Source: Leptospira neocaledonica (lineage in GTDB: Bacteria > Spirochaetota > Leptospiria > Leptospirales > Leptospiraceae). From it: 64,000 nucleotides of DNA. Positions 8,535 through 16,320 of the stretch are shown piece by piece. The translations under genes and the position numbers were made by a program. Numbering within the stretch: position 1 is the stretch's first letter; each line of letters starts with the position of its first letter. The notes under the pieces are model-generated. The model saw only the letters and a program-made list of their open reading frames with translations. It made no database searches and had not been told where the DNA came from. Location of the stretch: positions 62,001-126,000 of the forward strand of contig NZ_NPEA01000009.1 in NCBI RefSeq assembly GCF_002812205.1, written 5' to 3'.

Positions 8535-9349
8535 GTTCAGATCCGTTTGATTTTAAAAAACGAGTAGTTCGCTCTTCTTTCAGAATGTTCTTCGGGACAC
8601 TATATTTTAGGATAAAAAGAAGAATATTATGGATATTGCAAAGATCCAATTTTGCGAAAAATAAATCCTTAGAAGATTATCCGTATAAGATCTTCGAACA
8701 TAAGTCACCTCTCCTCCGGAAGTTAAAGGATGTAGAGATGATTTTACAATATAACAAAATTAAAAATTTAGAAATTGCCTCTCTTTGCTTGAATGGTTTG
8801 ATTATAGAGCCAGGAAAGGTTTTTTCATTTTGGCGTTTGGTAGGTAAGCCGACTGCAAGCCGAGGGTTTTTACCCGGTATGCAACTTCGTAACGGAGGGT
8901 TTTTGGCAAAGACAGGAGGAGGCCTATGCCAAATGACTAATTTGATCTATTGGATGACTCTCCATTCTCCTTTAACCGTGGTTGAAAGATGGAGACACAG
9001 CTTCGATGTATTTCCTGATTCGAATCGAACCTTACCTTTCGGGTCGGGAGCAACATGCGCTTATAATTATATAGATCTTCAGATCAGAAACGATACAAAG
9101 GCGGAATACCAACTTAAGGTATGGTTAGAAGGTGATTTTTTAAAAGGAGAATGGAGAACTAATCTACCCGGACCTTTTTCTTATACAGTATATGAATCTA
9201 AGCATCAATTTAGAACTGAGCCATGGGGGGGATATACTCGTCGAAATGAGATCAGAAGGAAAATATTCGAAAATGAAACCTTAGTTGAGGATGAATTTAT
9301 AACTGAGAATATTGCATGGGTAATGTATAACCCGATTTTGCCCAAATAA
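8531..9349 (+). CDS. VanW family protein
   Basis: The 272-residue protein has the VanW core: FSFWRLVGKPTASRGFLPG, then GGGLCQMTNLIYWMTLHS and VERWRHSFDVFPD, with a conserved Cys in the GGGLCQ motif. VanW proteins accompany some glycopeptide-resistance clusters but are widespread and of unknown biochemical function; nothing else here suggests resistance. There is no signal peptide. Its ATG overlaps the stop of the membrane protein before it by 4 nt, linking the two in one translation unit and suggesting a cell-envelope role. Confidence 0.85.
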   Translation: MSSDPFDFKKRVVRSSFRMFFGTLYFRIKRRILWILQRSNFAKNKSLEDYPYKIFEHKSPLLRKLKDVEMILQYNKIKNLEIASLCLNGLIIEPGKVFSFWRLVGKPTASRGFLPGMQLRNGGFLAKTGGGLCQMTNLIYWMTLHSPLTVVERWRHSFDVFPDSNRTLPFGSGATCAYNYIDLQIRNDTKAEYQLKVWLEGDFLKGEWRTNLPGPFSYTVYESKHQFRTEPWGGYTRRNEIRRKIFENETLVEDEFITENIAWVMYNPILPK

Positions 9350-9528
9350 AATTGGAGGATTTGGATACCTTAAAATTGGTTAAAAACCCTTATAAATCTA
9401 CAAAAAACATTGAAAAATCTGCTTTATTGTCATTATTCCTATATTTTAAATAAATAATCTGTTATAGCGAATAAAATCCTTGCAATCTTCTGTGAAGTTG
9501 ACCAGAATTGAAAGTAGGAGCATCGATT

Positions 9529-10164
9529 ATGGCACTTAGATTAGGTGATGTGGCCCCGGATTTCCAGGCAGAAACTTCCGAAGGACCGATAGAATTTCAT
9601 AAATATTTGGGAGAAGGTTGGGGAATCTTATTCTCGCATCCAAAAGATTATACTCCTGTTTGCACAACAGAACTTGGTTACGTTGCAAAAATTAAACCGG
9701 AATTTGAGAAAAGAAACGTTAAGGTACTCGCATTATCCGTGGATCCGGTAGACTCACATAAGGGTTGGATCGGAGATATCAACGAAACCCAAAATACCAC
9801 AGTGAATTATCCTATCATAGCGGACGCAGACAAAAAAGTTTCCGGTCTATATGATATGATCCATCCGAACGCGAGTGAAACTACAACTGTTCGTTCTGTG
9901 TTTGTGATAGGTCCGGATAAAAAAGTGAAACTGACCTTGACTTACCCTGCATCTACTGGAAGGAATTTTGATGAACTTTTGAGAGTCATTGATTCTCTCC
10001 AATTGACAGCGAATTACAGTGTTGCGACTCCAGCAAACTGGAAACATGGGGAGGACGTTATCATCGTGCCTTCTGTTTCTGACGAGGATGCTGAGAAAAA
10101 ATTCCCGAAAGGATTTAAGAAGATTAAACCTTATCTGAGATATACTCCTCAACCGAATAAGTAA
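9529..10164 (+). CDS. peroxiredoxin, Prx6 (1-Cys) type
   Basis: The start is the ATG at 9529, 8 nt after AGGAG (9516-9520); a TTG frame from 9508 lacks such a site. The 211-residue protein has the peroxidatic motif HPKDYTPVCTTE with Cys45. The long C-terminal region (after about residue 160: NWKHGEDVIIVPSVSDEDA, then KPYLRYTPQP) is typical of the Prx6 subfamily, which reduces peroxides and is usually re-reduced by small thiols or redoxins. It acts in the cytoplasm. A strong intrinsic terminator follows at 10187, so it ends its transcript. No convincing PerR box was seen upstream. Confidence 0.93.
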   Translation: MALRLGDVAPDFQAETSEGPIEFHKYLGEGWGILFSHPKDYTPVCTTELGYVAKIKPEFEKRNVKVLALSVDPVDSHKGWIGDINETQNTTVNYPIIADADKKVSGLYDMIHPNASETTTVRSVFVIGPDKKVKLTLTYPASTGRNFDELLRVIDSLQLTANYSVATPANWKHGEDVIIVPSVSDEDAEKKFPKGFKKIKPYLRYTPQPNK

Positions 10165-10186
10165 GCAAGAGATAAATGCCAGTTTT

Positions 10187-10214
10187 AAAAAGGAGTCTTC
10201 GGACTCCTTTTTTT
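10187..10214 (+). terminator. intrinsic terminator after the peroxiredoxin gene
   Basis: An 11-bp stem (AAAAAGGAGTC, 10187-10197; GACTCCTTTTT, 10202-10212) closes a TTCG tetraloop and runs into a T-tract to 10214. The A-tract on the 5' side would also allow termination from the other direction. Confidence 0.9.
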
Positions 10215-10231
10215 ATACATTCTATTTTTAT

Positions 10232-10267
10232 AAAGTTCTTCTGGAATATTGATTCCGGAAGAACTTT
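10232..10267. repeat. 16-bp inverted repeat with a 4-nt loop
   Basis: Arms AAAGTTCTTCTGGAAT (10232-10247) and ATTCCGGAAGAACTTT (10252-10267) pair over 16 bp with one G-T wobble and an ATTG loop. It lies 20 nt after the terminator of the peroxiredoxin gene and about 95 nt before the next start codon. It has no long T-run, so it may be an operator, an mRNA 5' stabiliser or a backup terminator. Confidence 0.7.
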
Positions 10268-10362
10268 TCCAAACAAAAAGTACGCTCAGGAATCAATTTT
10301 CCGAACCCGAGCCTCATAACGGGGAATTTTAAATTGCAAGCTTCCTCGTAAGGAGCATACTA

Positions 10363-10935
10363 ATGGCAATGCCTATATTTCGCAGAATACCGCGAAAATT
10401 GGAAGAAATATTGGGTGATAATGGTACGAATGAATTTGTGGATTTTTTCAACGATTCTTTCGCAGCTAATGAGGAGAATATAGTGGAACTCGTTTCGAAC
10501 AGATTTGATAACAGACTTTCGGAAGAATTGAATACTTTTCGCTCCGAATACAAAACGGACCTGGCAGACCTAAGAGCGGAATTCAAATCGGATTTAGCTG
10601 CTCTTCGCACCGAGGTAAAAGAGGATATCGCGGAACTTCGTGCCGAGGTAAAGGAAGACATTGCCGAACTTCGTGCCGAGCTAAAAGAGGACATTGCTGA
10701 ACTTCGTGCCGAGCTAAAAGAGGATATCGCGGAACTTCGTGCAGAACTAAAGGGAGATATAGAAGAACTTCGCACCGAAATGAATGAAAAAATTTCGGAA
10801 CTCCGAACAGAGCTAAAAGGGGATATTGCAGAGTTACGAATAGAAATTCACAAACTCATCTCCGCTCAAACGAGATGGATGCTGGGTGCAATCATAGCTT
10901 TGACCGGAATTTTCTCGATCATAGTCAAATTATAA
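10363..10935 (+). CDS. hendecad-repeat coiled-coil protein with C-terminal membrane anchor
   Basis: This 190-residue protein has an acidic N-terminal region, then ten consecutive 11-residue repeats at 54-163. The consensus is E-D-I-A-E-L-R-A-E-L-K, the periodicity of a right-handed or straight coiled coil. It ends in one hydrophobic segment (about 173-189), so it is probably a tail-anchored rod with its N-terminus in the cytoplasm. AAGGAG (10350-10355) lies 7 nt before the ATG. It resembles coiled-coil membrane-tail proteins of the DUF1640 kind, but I cannot assign a family. The repeats are nearly identical at DNA level in the middle, so copy number may vary between strains. Confidence 0.75.
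   Translation: MAMPIFRRIPRKLEEILGDNGTNEFVDFFNDSFAANEENIVELVSNRFDNRLSEELNTFRSEYKTDLADLRAEFKSDLAALRTEVKEDIAELRAEVKEDIAELRAELKEDIAELRAELKEDIAELRAELKGDIEELRTEMNEKISELRTELKGDIAELRIEIHKLISAQTRWMLGAIIALTGIFSIIVKL
10522..10851 (+). repeat. ten 33-bp in-frame tandem repeats
   Basis: Ten 33-nt units encode the ten hendecads of the coiled-coil protein. The units between 10621 and 10752 are the most alike, differing mainly by synonymous changes and a Val/Leu swap. The outer units are more diverged, consistent with expansion from the centre. Confidence 0.8.
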
Positions 10936-10950
10936 ATCTTCAAATGAATT

Positions 10951-11646
10951 TCACTCTTTAGAAAATCTTTCGATGGACCTAGTCGCTATATCCTTTCTAA
11001 GATCTTGGGCCTTTTTACGAGAGGACCGAGTTTCTAAAACCAGATCTGGATTTGCGTTTTTAGGATGTCCGCTTAAAAAAGGAGGTTCCGGATTGTATTC
11101 GATCATTAGTTGGATTTCTTCTGCGGCTTTTTGTCCTTGGATCTCTGCCACAACTTGGAGAGCAAAATCGATGCCTGCAGTGACCCCGCCACCTGTAATT
11201 CGATTTCGATCAATCACGACTCTATCTTCTTTCACGTCGATTTTTGGAAAAAGTTTTAGTACATCTAAAGAGAGCCAATGTGTAGTTGCCTTATATCCGT
11301 TTAAAAGACCAGCCGAGGCTAAGACCAAAGCTCCGGTGCATACAGAACTAATATATTTGGAGGTTTTTGATTTTTCTCTCAGCCAGTTCAGGATTTTTTC
11401 ATTTTCCATGAGTCGATTTACGCCAAGTCCACCCGGAACTAAAACCAAATCCAAATTTATATTTTCGTCCAGACCTGTGTCCGGAAGAATAAAAAGTCCT
11501 CTTTCGGAGGAAATCGGTTCTTTGGTCTCGGCAATCACATAGACTTTGGAATTTTTCATTCTGGAAAATACTTCGTAAGGCCCTACAAAATCCAGAGGGG
11601 TTATATCCGGAAAGATAAGTAACCCGATATTGAACGACTCTTGCAT
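10951..11646 (-). CDS. DJ-1/PfpI family protein, isonitrile-hydratase-like
   Basis: The 231-residue protein opens with IGLLIFPDITPLDFVGPYEVF. It has the nucleophile elbow SVCTGALVLASAGLL (Cys103-Thr104) and THWLSLD and GGGVTAGIDFAL segments. Asp19 and the Cys-Thr pair match the residues used by isonitrile hydratase (InhA), which hydrates isocyanides to N-formamides. The same fold is the amidase-like domain of GlxA-type AraC regulators, but no DNA-binding domain follows here. It is convergent with the coiled-coil gene, 15 nt apart. Confidence 0.82.
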   Translation of the reverse strand: MQESFNIGLLIFPDITPLDFVGPYEVFSRMKNSKVYVIAETKEPISSERGLFILPDTGLDENINLDLVLVPGGLGVNRLMENEKILNWLREKSKTSKYISSVCTGALVLASAGLLNGYKATTHWLSLDVLKLFPKIDVKEDRVVIDRNRITGGGVTAGIDFALQVVAEIQGQKAAEEIQLMIEYNPEPPFLSGHPKNANPDLVLETRSSRKKAQDLRKDIATRSIERFSKE

Positions 11647-11850
11647 GGATAAAATGGGATATGACTCGGAGAAGTCTTCAAGTCGAATTCGAAAGAAAAG
11701 TTTCTAATAGGGAGGATAAAAACCGTTTTATGAAAATTCATTAGAATGGAAGAAGATACACTAATTGATAAATATCTGGGGAATTAGGTGGGCATCTTTT
11801 TAATATCCTGATTTGGTATATTCTGAATTGGGAAGTAGAATTAGTATTGC

Positions 11851-12147
11851 TTGGCTAAAACAATCTACACCGAAGAATATAAGATTTTCCAAAAGTTACT
11901 GAAGAAGGCCCGGGAAGAAGCGGGACTGACCCAAGTAGATGTTGCCAAGGCCCTCAAAACACCCCAATCTTTCATTTCTAAAGTTGAAGCCGGGGACAGA
12001 AGGGTAGACGTAATCGAATTTTGGAACCTTGCGAAACTTTACAAAAAGCCTGTAGACTTCTTCTTTAAGTTTGATGATAAATCGGAACACAAGTCCAAAA
12101 AGAAGTCTTTAAAAGCGGCAAGTTCCACTAAAAGAAAGATTAAATAA
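11851..12147 (+). CDS. XRE-family helix-turn-helix regulator
   Basis: A 98-residue protein with an HTH_3/Cro-CI domain at about residues 12-70: KKAREEAGLTQVDVAKALKTPQSFISKVEAGDRRVDVIEF. A Lys-rich C-terminal tail of about 25 residues follows, possibly giving nonspecific DNA affinity. The start is a TTG (11851). GGGAAG lies about 15 nt upstream, rather far, so the exact start is uncertain. It stands alone, with no partner toxin beside it. Confidence 0.83.
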   Translation: MAKTIYTEEYKIFQKLLKKAREEAGLTQVDVAKALKTPQSFISKVEAGDRRVDVIEFWNLAKLYKKPVDFFFKFDDKSEHKSKKKSLKAASSTKRKIK

Positions 12148-12258
12148 TTCTCTTTTTAATCTGTTGGCCTTCCAATCAATCACATGTCTTGTTAGAAAAG
12201 AATAGCCAAGAAGAACGGTTATTCTAAAAAATTCCCACTGCCTTTGGGCAAAAGCTAA

Positions 12259-13263
12259 ATGAAGCCGAATCGAATTTTACATCCTTGGACTTATTGGGTC
12301 GCATTAATCTCAATCGCATTTCTTTCTTTTTGGGCCGGAAGACTTGGCATAGAGAATATGGATATACCTTTTTCGGATATTGATTCCGAAAAGGAAAATG
12401 TTTCTGACTCGCATTATTTTGCTGGGCCTCGCCTAATTCTAAAAAACGTTCGGTTTTACTGGCAGAAAGATGTTTTCGTGGAAACGGATCACCTTTCTTT
12501 GGAGGCAATCCCTAAAAGTGGAGAAATTCTACATTTCGATCGTCCGGAGCTTTTTACTCTCAAGATCCTAAACGGAAATATTCGGATTTCTTTTGAAAGT
12601 TTGGAAAAGCTGATAGGCGGAAGATTGTTTTCTTTTCCGGAATCTACTCTTCGTAAAATCAAACTTAAACCGATTTTTCATAACGGTGTGTGGAAACTTA
12701 AAATTTCAGGCGAGGTCAAATTAGTGGTTTGGGTTTCCTTTGAGGGTATAGCCACCATTAAAATCGATCAGGAATCCGGCAGGATCTTGCTGGAAAATGA
12801 ATCTGTTCGAGCATTATTAAATCCTTATACAAAAGAACTTTTAAATACTGTAGGTGTATCCATCGAGGACCTGGTTCGTTTTCCTAAGGGAAAAGGTTTG
12901 GTGATTTCAGGGAATAAGGTGTTTTTTGAACCATTTTCGGTTTTTCCTTCCCCGGAAGTAGAAGGTAAGATCAAAGATCTAAAATTGGATGAAAATGTAT
13001 TGGATATCGAGTTCGTAGCAGAACAGGAAGTTCCATATCCTAAAACAAATTCCAAAAATTATATTTATGTTATCGGCGGAAAATTACTTTTCGGAGGGAT
13101 TCAAGTTCATCAAGGAAGGGTCTTACTCCAAGACAGAGACGAATCCACCTTGTTCGATTTCTGCTTTTCGGAATATAAAAAAGCATTGTCTCTCTCCAAT
13201 GTGAAAATGGAGGAAGACGGACGTATCCTCATCTTAATGCCTGATTCTCCTCCTCCCGAATAA
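12259..13263 (+). CDS. membrane-anchored protein of unknown function
   Basis: This 334-residue protein has one hydrophobic segment at about residues 13-27 (YWVALISIAFLSFWAG) and then a beta-rich body, so it is probably an inner-membrane-anchored periplasmic protein. Motif-like strings such as LKLDENVLDIEFVAE and GKLLFGGIQVHQGRVLLQD resemble the repeated beta strands of lipid-transfer-like (DUF2993/AsmA-like) proteins, but this is a weak impression and I assign no function. It ends in a short Pro/Glu tail. Confidence 0.6.
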   Translation: MKPNRILHPWTYWVALISIAFLSFWAGRLGIENMDIPFSDIDSEKENVSDSHYFAGPRLILKNVRFYWQKDVFVETDHLSLEAIPKSGEILHFDRPELFTLKILNGNIRISFESLEKLIGGRLFSFPESTLRKIKLKPIFHNGVWKLKISGEVKLVVWVSFEGIATIKIDQESGRILLENESVRALLNPYTKELLNTVGVSIEDLVRFPKGKGLVISGNKVFFEPFSVFPSPEVEGKIKDLKLDENVLDIEFVAEQEVPYPKTNSKNYIYVIGGKLLFGGIQVHQGRVLLQDRDESTLFDFCFSEYKKALSLSNVKMEEDGRILILMPDSPPPE

Positions 13264-13333
13264 TTTTTTAGAAATAAAATATTTCCAGATTCACAAAAAT
13301 TTTAATAATCGGGAACGTTTTGATTTGAATATG

Positions 13334-13353
13334 GTCCTCTTGTTGAAGAGGAC
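13334..13353 (+). promoter_or_regulatory. hairpin covering the ribosome-binding site
   Basis: Perfect 8-bp arms GTCCTCTT (13334-13341) and AAGAGGAC (13346-13353) enclose a GTTG loop. The 3' arm contains the AGAGGA ribosome-binding site of the gene starting at 13358, so folding would hide it from the ribosome. This could be a temperature- or ligand-responsive element, or simply a brake on translation. Confidence 0.6.
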
Positions 13354-13357
13354 ACAT

Positions 13358-13864
13358 ATGAATCTTTTCACTTTCAAGTTACCATTTGTTTCTTTTTGCG
13401 TTAAGTGGTGCTTTTTCCTTTTAACAATTTTTTTAATGAGTTGTATTTCTCCTCAATACGCTGGGGGAGGGGGAAGTCCTTATCCTTCTGATTTTGTCTA
13501 TAAAGGAGATCTATTCGGTCTGCAGAGTTGTTTGAGGTCAGGCTATTCCGTAGATACAAGAGATCCTTTTACCCGAAATTTCACTCCTTTGATGATTGCT
13601 GCAAGAGAGGGAGAAGTTGAAATCGCAGAGTTTTTAGTTCGAAACGGCGCAGACATCAACGCCAAAACCAGAGACGGTCATACTGCTCTTATGATGGCAG
13701 TTTACAATCGGAATCTGGACATAGTAAAACTTCTTTTGAAAAATGGAGCGAATGTACATATTAAAAGTAAACAGGGTCACACCGCATTTTCGGAAGCGAG
13801 CTTAGAAGAGTCTATTCAGATCAAAGAGTTGTTACTTCCTTATGAGATTGGTCCAAAAAAATGA
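13358..13864 (+). CDS. ankyrin-repeat lipoprotein
   Basis: The ATG at 13358 is chosen because AAGAGGA lies 5-6 nt upstream and because a clean lipoprotein signal peptide follows, ending in the lipobox LMSC. The mature protein begins with a Gly-rich linker and contains three ankyrin repeats (TPLMIAAREGEVEIAEFLVRNG, then the HTALMMAVYNRN and HTAFSEAS units), a protein-binding scaffold in the periplasm or on the surface. Its stop overlaps the ATG of the next small lipoprotein (ATGA), so the two are made together. The ribosome-binding site lies in a perfect hairpin. Confidence 0.85.
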   Translation: MNLFTFKLPFVSFCVKWCFFLLTIFLMSCISPQYAGGGGSPYPSDFVYKGDLFGLQSCLRSGYSVDTRDPFTRNFTPLMIAAREGEVEIAEFLVRNGADINAKTRDGHTALMMAVYNRNLDIVKLLLKNGANVHIKSKQGHTAFSEASLEESIQIKELLLPYEIGPKK

Positions 13865-14187
13865 AATCGGCATTTCAGATAGTCCTTGTTCTTTTCTTTT
13901 TGGAATCCTGCATGAACGACGATCGTTGTGTTAGGGATTGTGATAAAAACTTTTCCATTTGTCTGTTGGTCGCGACCAATGAAAATTCTCTCGGGATCGG
14001 ATTTATTTGCAAAGTTATCTGCGATGATTGTAAATCCGATTGCCATACTGTAACATCTTCTTCCGGAAGAAGTACAAGAACTTCCAGAGGCGGTTCTGGA
14101 GGAGGGGGCGGCGGCAGTTCCGGCGGTGATGGTGGTGGAGGAGGCCACGGTGGAGGTGGTCATGGAGGAAGCGGGATTATATTCTGA
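13861..14187 (+). CDS. small Cys-rich lipoprotein with Gly-rich tail
   Basis: This 108-residue protein has a signal peptide with lipobox LESC and then seven cysteines within 45 residues (CVRDC, C, CKVIC and CKSDC contexts). Its C-terminal third is almost only Gly, Ser and His (GGGGGG, then GGGGHGGGGHGG). The paired cysteines suggest disulfides, and the His-Gly tail could bind metal or be flexible. It overlaps the ankyrin lipoprotein by 4 nt. The protein at 98-574 shares the cysteine-pair style. No family is recognised. Confidence 0.65.
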   Translation: MKSAFQIVLVLFFLESCMNDDRCVRDCDKNFSICLLVATNENSLGIGFICKVICDDCKSDCHTVTSSSGRSTRTSRGGSGGGGGGSSGGDGGGGGHGGGGHGGSGIIF

Positions 14188-14262
14188 AACTGAAGATACA
14201 AAAAAGGAAACCGAGTTCTCTCGGTTTCCAGTTAGAGCTATTATAAAAACTTTATATATAGA

Positions 14263-15102
14263 TTATTTTGCAAATCCTATCTCGGAACCGACAGGAGATT
14301 TTTCATAATCTTCCTTCTTCTCCGCTACTTCGTCGAAGTAAGTTTCATAATTTGGGAAATTTGTTCCCATGATTCTATCCCAAAAATTAAAATAGAGGCT
14401 ATAGTTCCCGTGAAACTTTTGGTGATGAAGGTTATGATGGGTAGAAGTGTTAATCCACTTTGTGATCGGATGGCTTGCCCAACCCTTAGGGAAAAATTCA
14501 TATCCTAGATGCCACCAAATATTCATTATCATCGCGTAGAATGTGTGGAATATAAACACTCCGAAATGGATCGGGACCAAGCTAATGAACGGCACAACAT
14601 AGATCGCTTCTAAAAAAGCTTCTGCCCAATGGAAATTGTAAGCGGCCAATGGGGAAGGATTTACCGATTTATGATGAATGGCATGCACGAACGTATAAAC
14701 TTTTTTGTGATGCATTAACCTATGAGCCCAATAAAACCAAGTCTCATGCCAGATAGTGATCAGAATATAACTTAAGATCGCGTAAGCCCAACCTCTTTCG
14801 GAGATATCGAAGTAAAGTGCCCTCGGAAGATATCCTAATTTTTGAAGACTGAAAGAAATAACTGCAACCAAGCTGAACATTACCATTGTAACTGCAGATT
14901 GTTTGATCTCGTATACTACCTTCTCCCATTTCGGAAAATTTTTCTGGATCCTGTATTTTTCAAAGTATCCTTTTTTCCAAACCCAGAATATAAAGAATGC
15001 AAGTCCAGCCAAAGGATAGTATCTAATAAAGTTCATAGAAAGTTGGAATAGTCCGAAATTCCGAACACATTCCCAACCGAAATCACAAGCGTTGATTGCC
15101 AT
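14263..15102 (-). CDS. sterol desaturase / fatty acid hydroxylase family membrane protein
   Basis: The 279-residue protein has several membrane segments and the di-iron histidine boxes of the fatty-acid-hydroxylase superfamily: HETWFYWAHRLMHH, HAIHHKSVNPSP and STHHNLHHQKFHG, followed by FNFWDRIMGTNF. Such enzymes hydroxylate or desaturate lipids (sterols, carotenoids, fatty acids) at the membrane using O2. Leptospires are not known to make sterols, so a fatty acyl or hopanoid-type lipid is more likely. GGAGG lies just before the ATG. A second copy of exactly the same length lies at 33352. Confidence 0.88.
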   Translation of the reverse strand: MAINACDFGWECVRNFGLFQLSMNFIRYYPLAGLAFFIFWVWKKGYFEKYRIQKNFPKWEKVVYEIKQSAVTMVMFSLVAVISFSLQKLGYLPRALYFDISERGWAYAILSYILITIWHETWFYWAHRLMHHKKVYTFVHAIHHKSVNPSPLAAYNFHWAEAFLEAIYVVPFISLVPIHFGVFIFHTFYAMIMNIWWHLGYEFFPKGWASHPITKWINTSTHHNLHHQKFHGNYSLYFNFWDRIMGTNFPNYETYFDEVAEKKEDYEKSPVGSEIGFAK

Positions 15103-15204
15103 TTTTCCTCCGATCTCTGTATTCAGTTTACGGCGGATCTAAAAAGAAATCGTCCTCCCCGATCGGAGTGGAATAAAATAAACGTCCAGACCGATCGAAA
15201 CGGA

Positions 15205-16320
15205 CTATTTGGACTTATTTTTTCGAATTTTATTTCTATATTCGGAAGGAGTAAATCCGGTCTCCTTTCGGAAAACCTCGTTGAAAGCGGATTTGGAGCC
15301 AAATCCTGAAGAGTAGGCTATGGATAATAATACTTCGGCAGGATCGGATTCTATTTTCTTTTTGGCCTCTTCTACCCTGTATTCATTCAGTAATTGGAAA
15401 AAATTTTTTCCAATTTCGTTGTTCAAATATTCGGAAAGTTGGTGAGTGCTGATCTCTAATTTGCCTGCTAAAAATCCAAGAGTCAGATCTTCCTTTAAGA
15501 ATACCTTCTCCTTTTGAAAAAGATCTTCTAAATTTTGTTTAATATCTTCTAGATCCAATCCACCTAGTTGAGAGGCTCTGTATTTTTTTTCTTCTTCCAC
15601 TACTCTTTGGACTTCTAAGAAGAATTCTGGAAATCCCTGGCGCAGAATGTACAAAGCACATAAGAAGATCCCGATCAAAGAGCCTACACCTTCTAATCCT
15701 CTGATGGATCCGAAAAATACGGATATGGATCCATATAATAAAATGATCAAAATACAAATGCTTACTCCTAGGATCGTAAGCATTCTTGGATCTTTATATA
15801 TAACTGAAAATCTAAAGCCCCAAAACAAACGAAAGAACGTGGAAAGTAAAAATGCGAACATGACTCCCATCGTACTTAGTACGGGAATTTTTAAAAATAA
15901 AGGAAGACCTGTAGTTTGTAAACTTTTGAGCAATTCGATCTTTTCCGGACCTCCCGAAAAATAGAAAGGTGCCATCCATAAAAATATTGCAAGAGCGGGA
16001 ATCATCTTCAGATAAAAAATTTTTTTGGATTCAGGAGTGTTGCCCATCGCAAGAAGGAGATAACGTTCTATAAAAGGTCCCATGAGTCCCGAAATGGGAA
16101 GATGTGTCAGATAAAGGCCCGGGAAGTGGATGATCATCTTACATGTAAGCAAGAATGCATGAGTGAGAAAGATGCCCACTAAGAAAAAAATAAAGGCTAG
16201 TAAGTTTTGTTTTTCTCCTCTGGGAGAAGAAAATATTTCTCCCAAAGAAAATAGAAATGCGAGTCCGATCGAAAAGACTAAAAATAAAGAAGTATAAGAT
16301 TGGATTCCGAACTCATTCAT
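15205..16320 (-). CDS. AraC-family regulator with multi-pass membrane N-terminus
   Basis: Starting at the ATG at 16320, the 371-residue protein has about seven hydrophobic segments over residues 1-230. A C-terminal AraC HTH pair follows (LTLGFLAGKLEISTHQLSEYLN, then SIAYSSGFGSKSAFNEVFRKETGFTPSEYR). Membrane-bound AraC regulators of this build are common in leptospires and probably sense an envelope signal. The ATG overlaps the TGA of vapC (ATGA, 16317-16320), so translation is coupled to the toxin gene; a longer frame reading 29 codons into vapC is unlikely to be used. Confidence 0.85.
   Translation of the reverse strand: MNEFGIQSYTSLFLVFSIGLAFLFSLGEIFSSPRGEKQNLLAFIFFLVGIFLTHAFLLTCKMIIHFPGLYLTHLPISGLMGPFIERYLLLAMGNTPESKKIFYLKMIPALAIFLWMAPFYFSGGPEKIELLKSLQTTGLPLFLKIPVLSTMGVMFAFLLSTFFRLFWGFRFSVIYKDPRMLTILGVSICILIILLYGSISVFFGSIRGLEGVGSLIGIFLCALYILRQGFPEFFLEVQRVVEEEKKYRASQLGGLDLEDIKQNLEDLFQKEKVFLKEDLTLGFLAGKLEISTHQLSEYLNNEIGKNFFQLLNEYRVEEAKKKIESDPAEVLLSIAYSSGFGSKSAFNEVFRKETGFTPSEYRNKIRKNKSK

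Noticed and set aside
8531..9349. Vancomycin-resistance locus because of VanW
   Set aside because: No VanH, VanA, VanX or VanRS-like genes are present; VanW alone is not evidence of resistance.
9350..9528. Possible PerR box upstream of the peroxiredoxin gene
   Set aside because: AT-rich, but no inverted repeat matching a PerR consensus could be read.
10329..10775. Ser-rich minus-strand frame opposite the coiled-coil gene
   Set aside because: It is a mirror of the 33-bp repeats; repeat DNA without stops creates it.
10973..11542. 189-codon plus-strand frame opposite the DJ-1/PfpI gene
   Set aside because: The minus-strand frame has clear family motifs and this one has none.
11747..11788. 13-codon frame before the XRE regulator
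   Set aside because: No ribosome-binding site and no overlap with the regulator start.
13840..14163. Ser/Thr-rich minus-strand frame opposite the Gly-rich tail
   Set aside because: It is the antisense of GGN codons and of the cysteine region, with no supporting signal.
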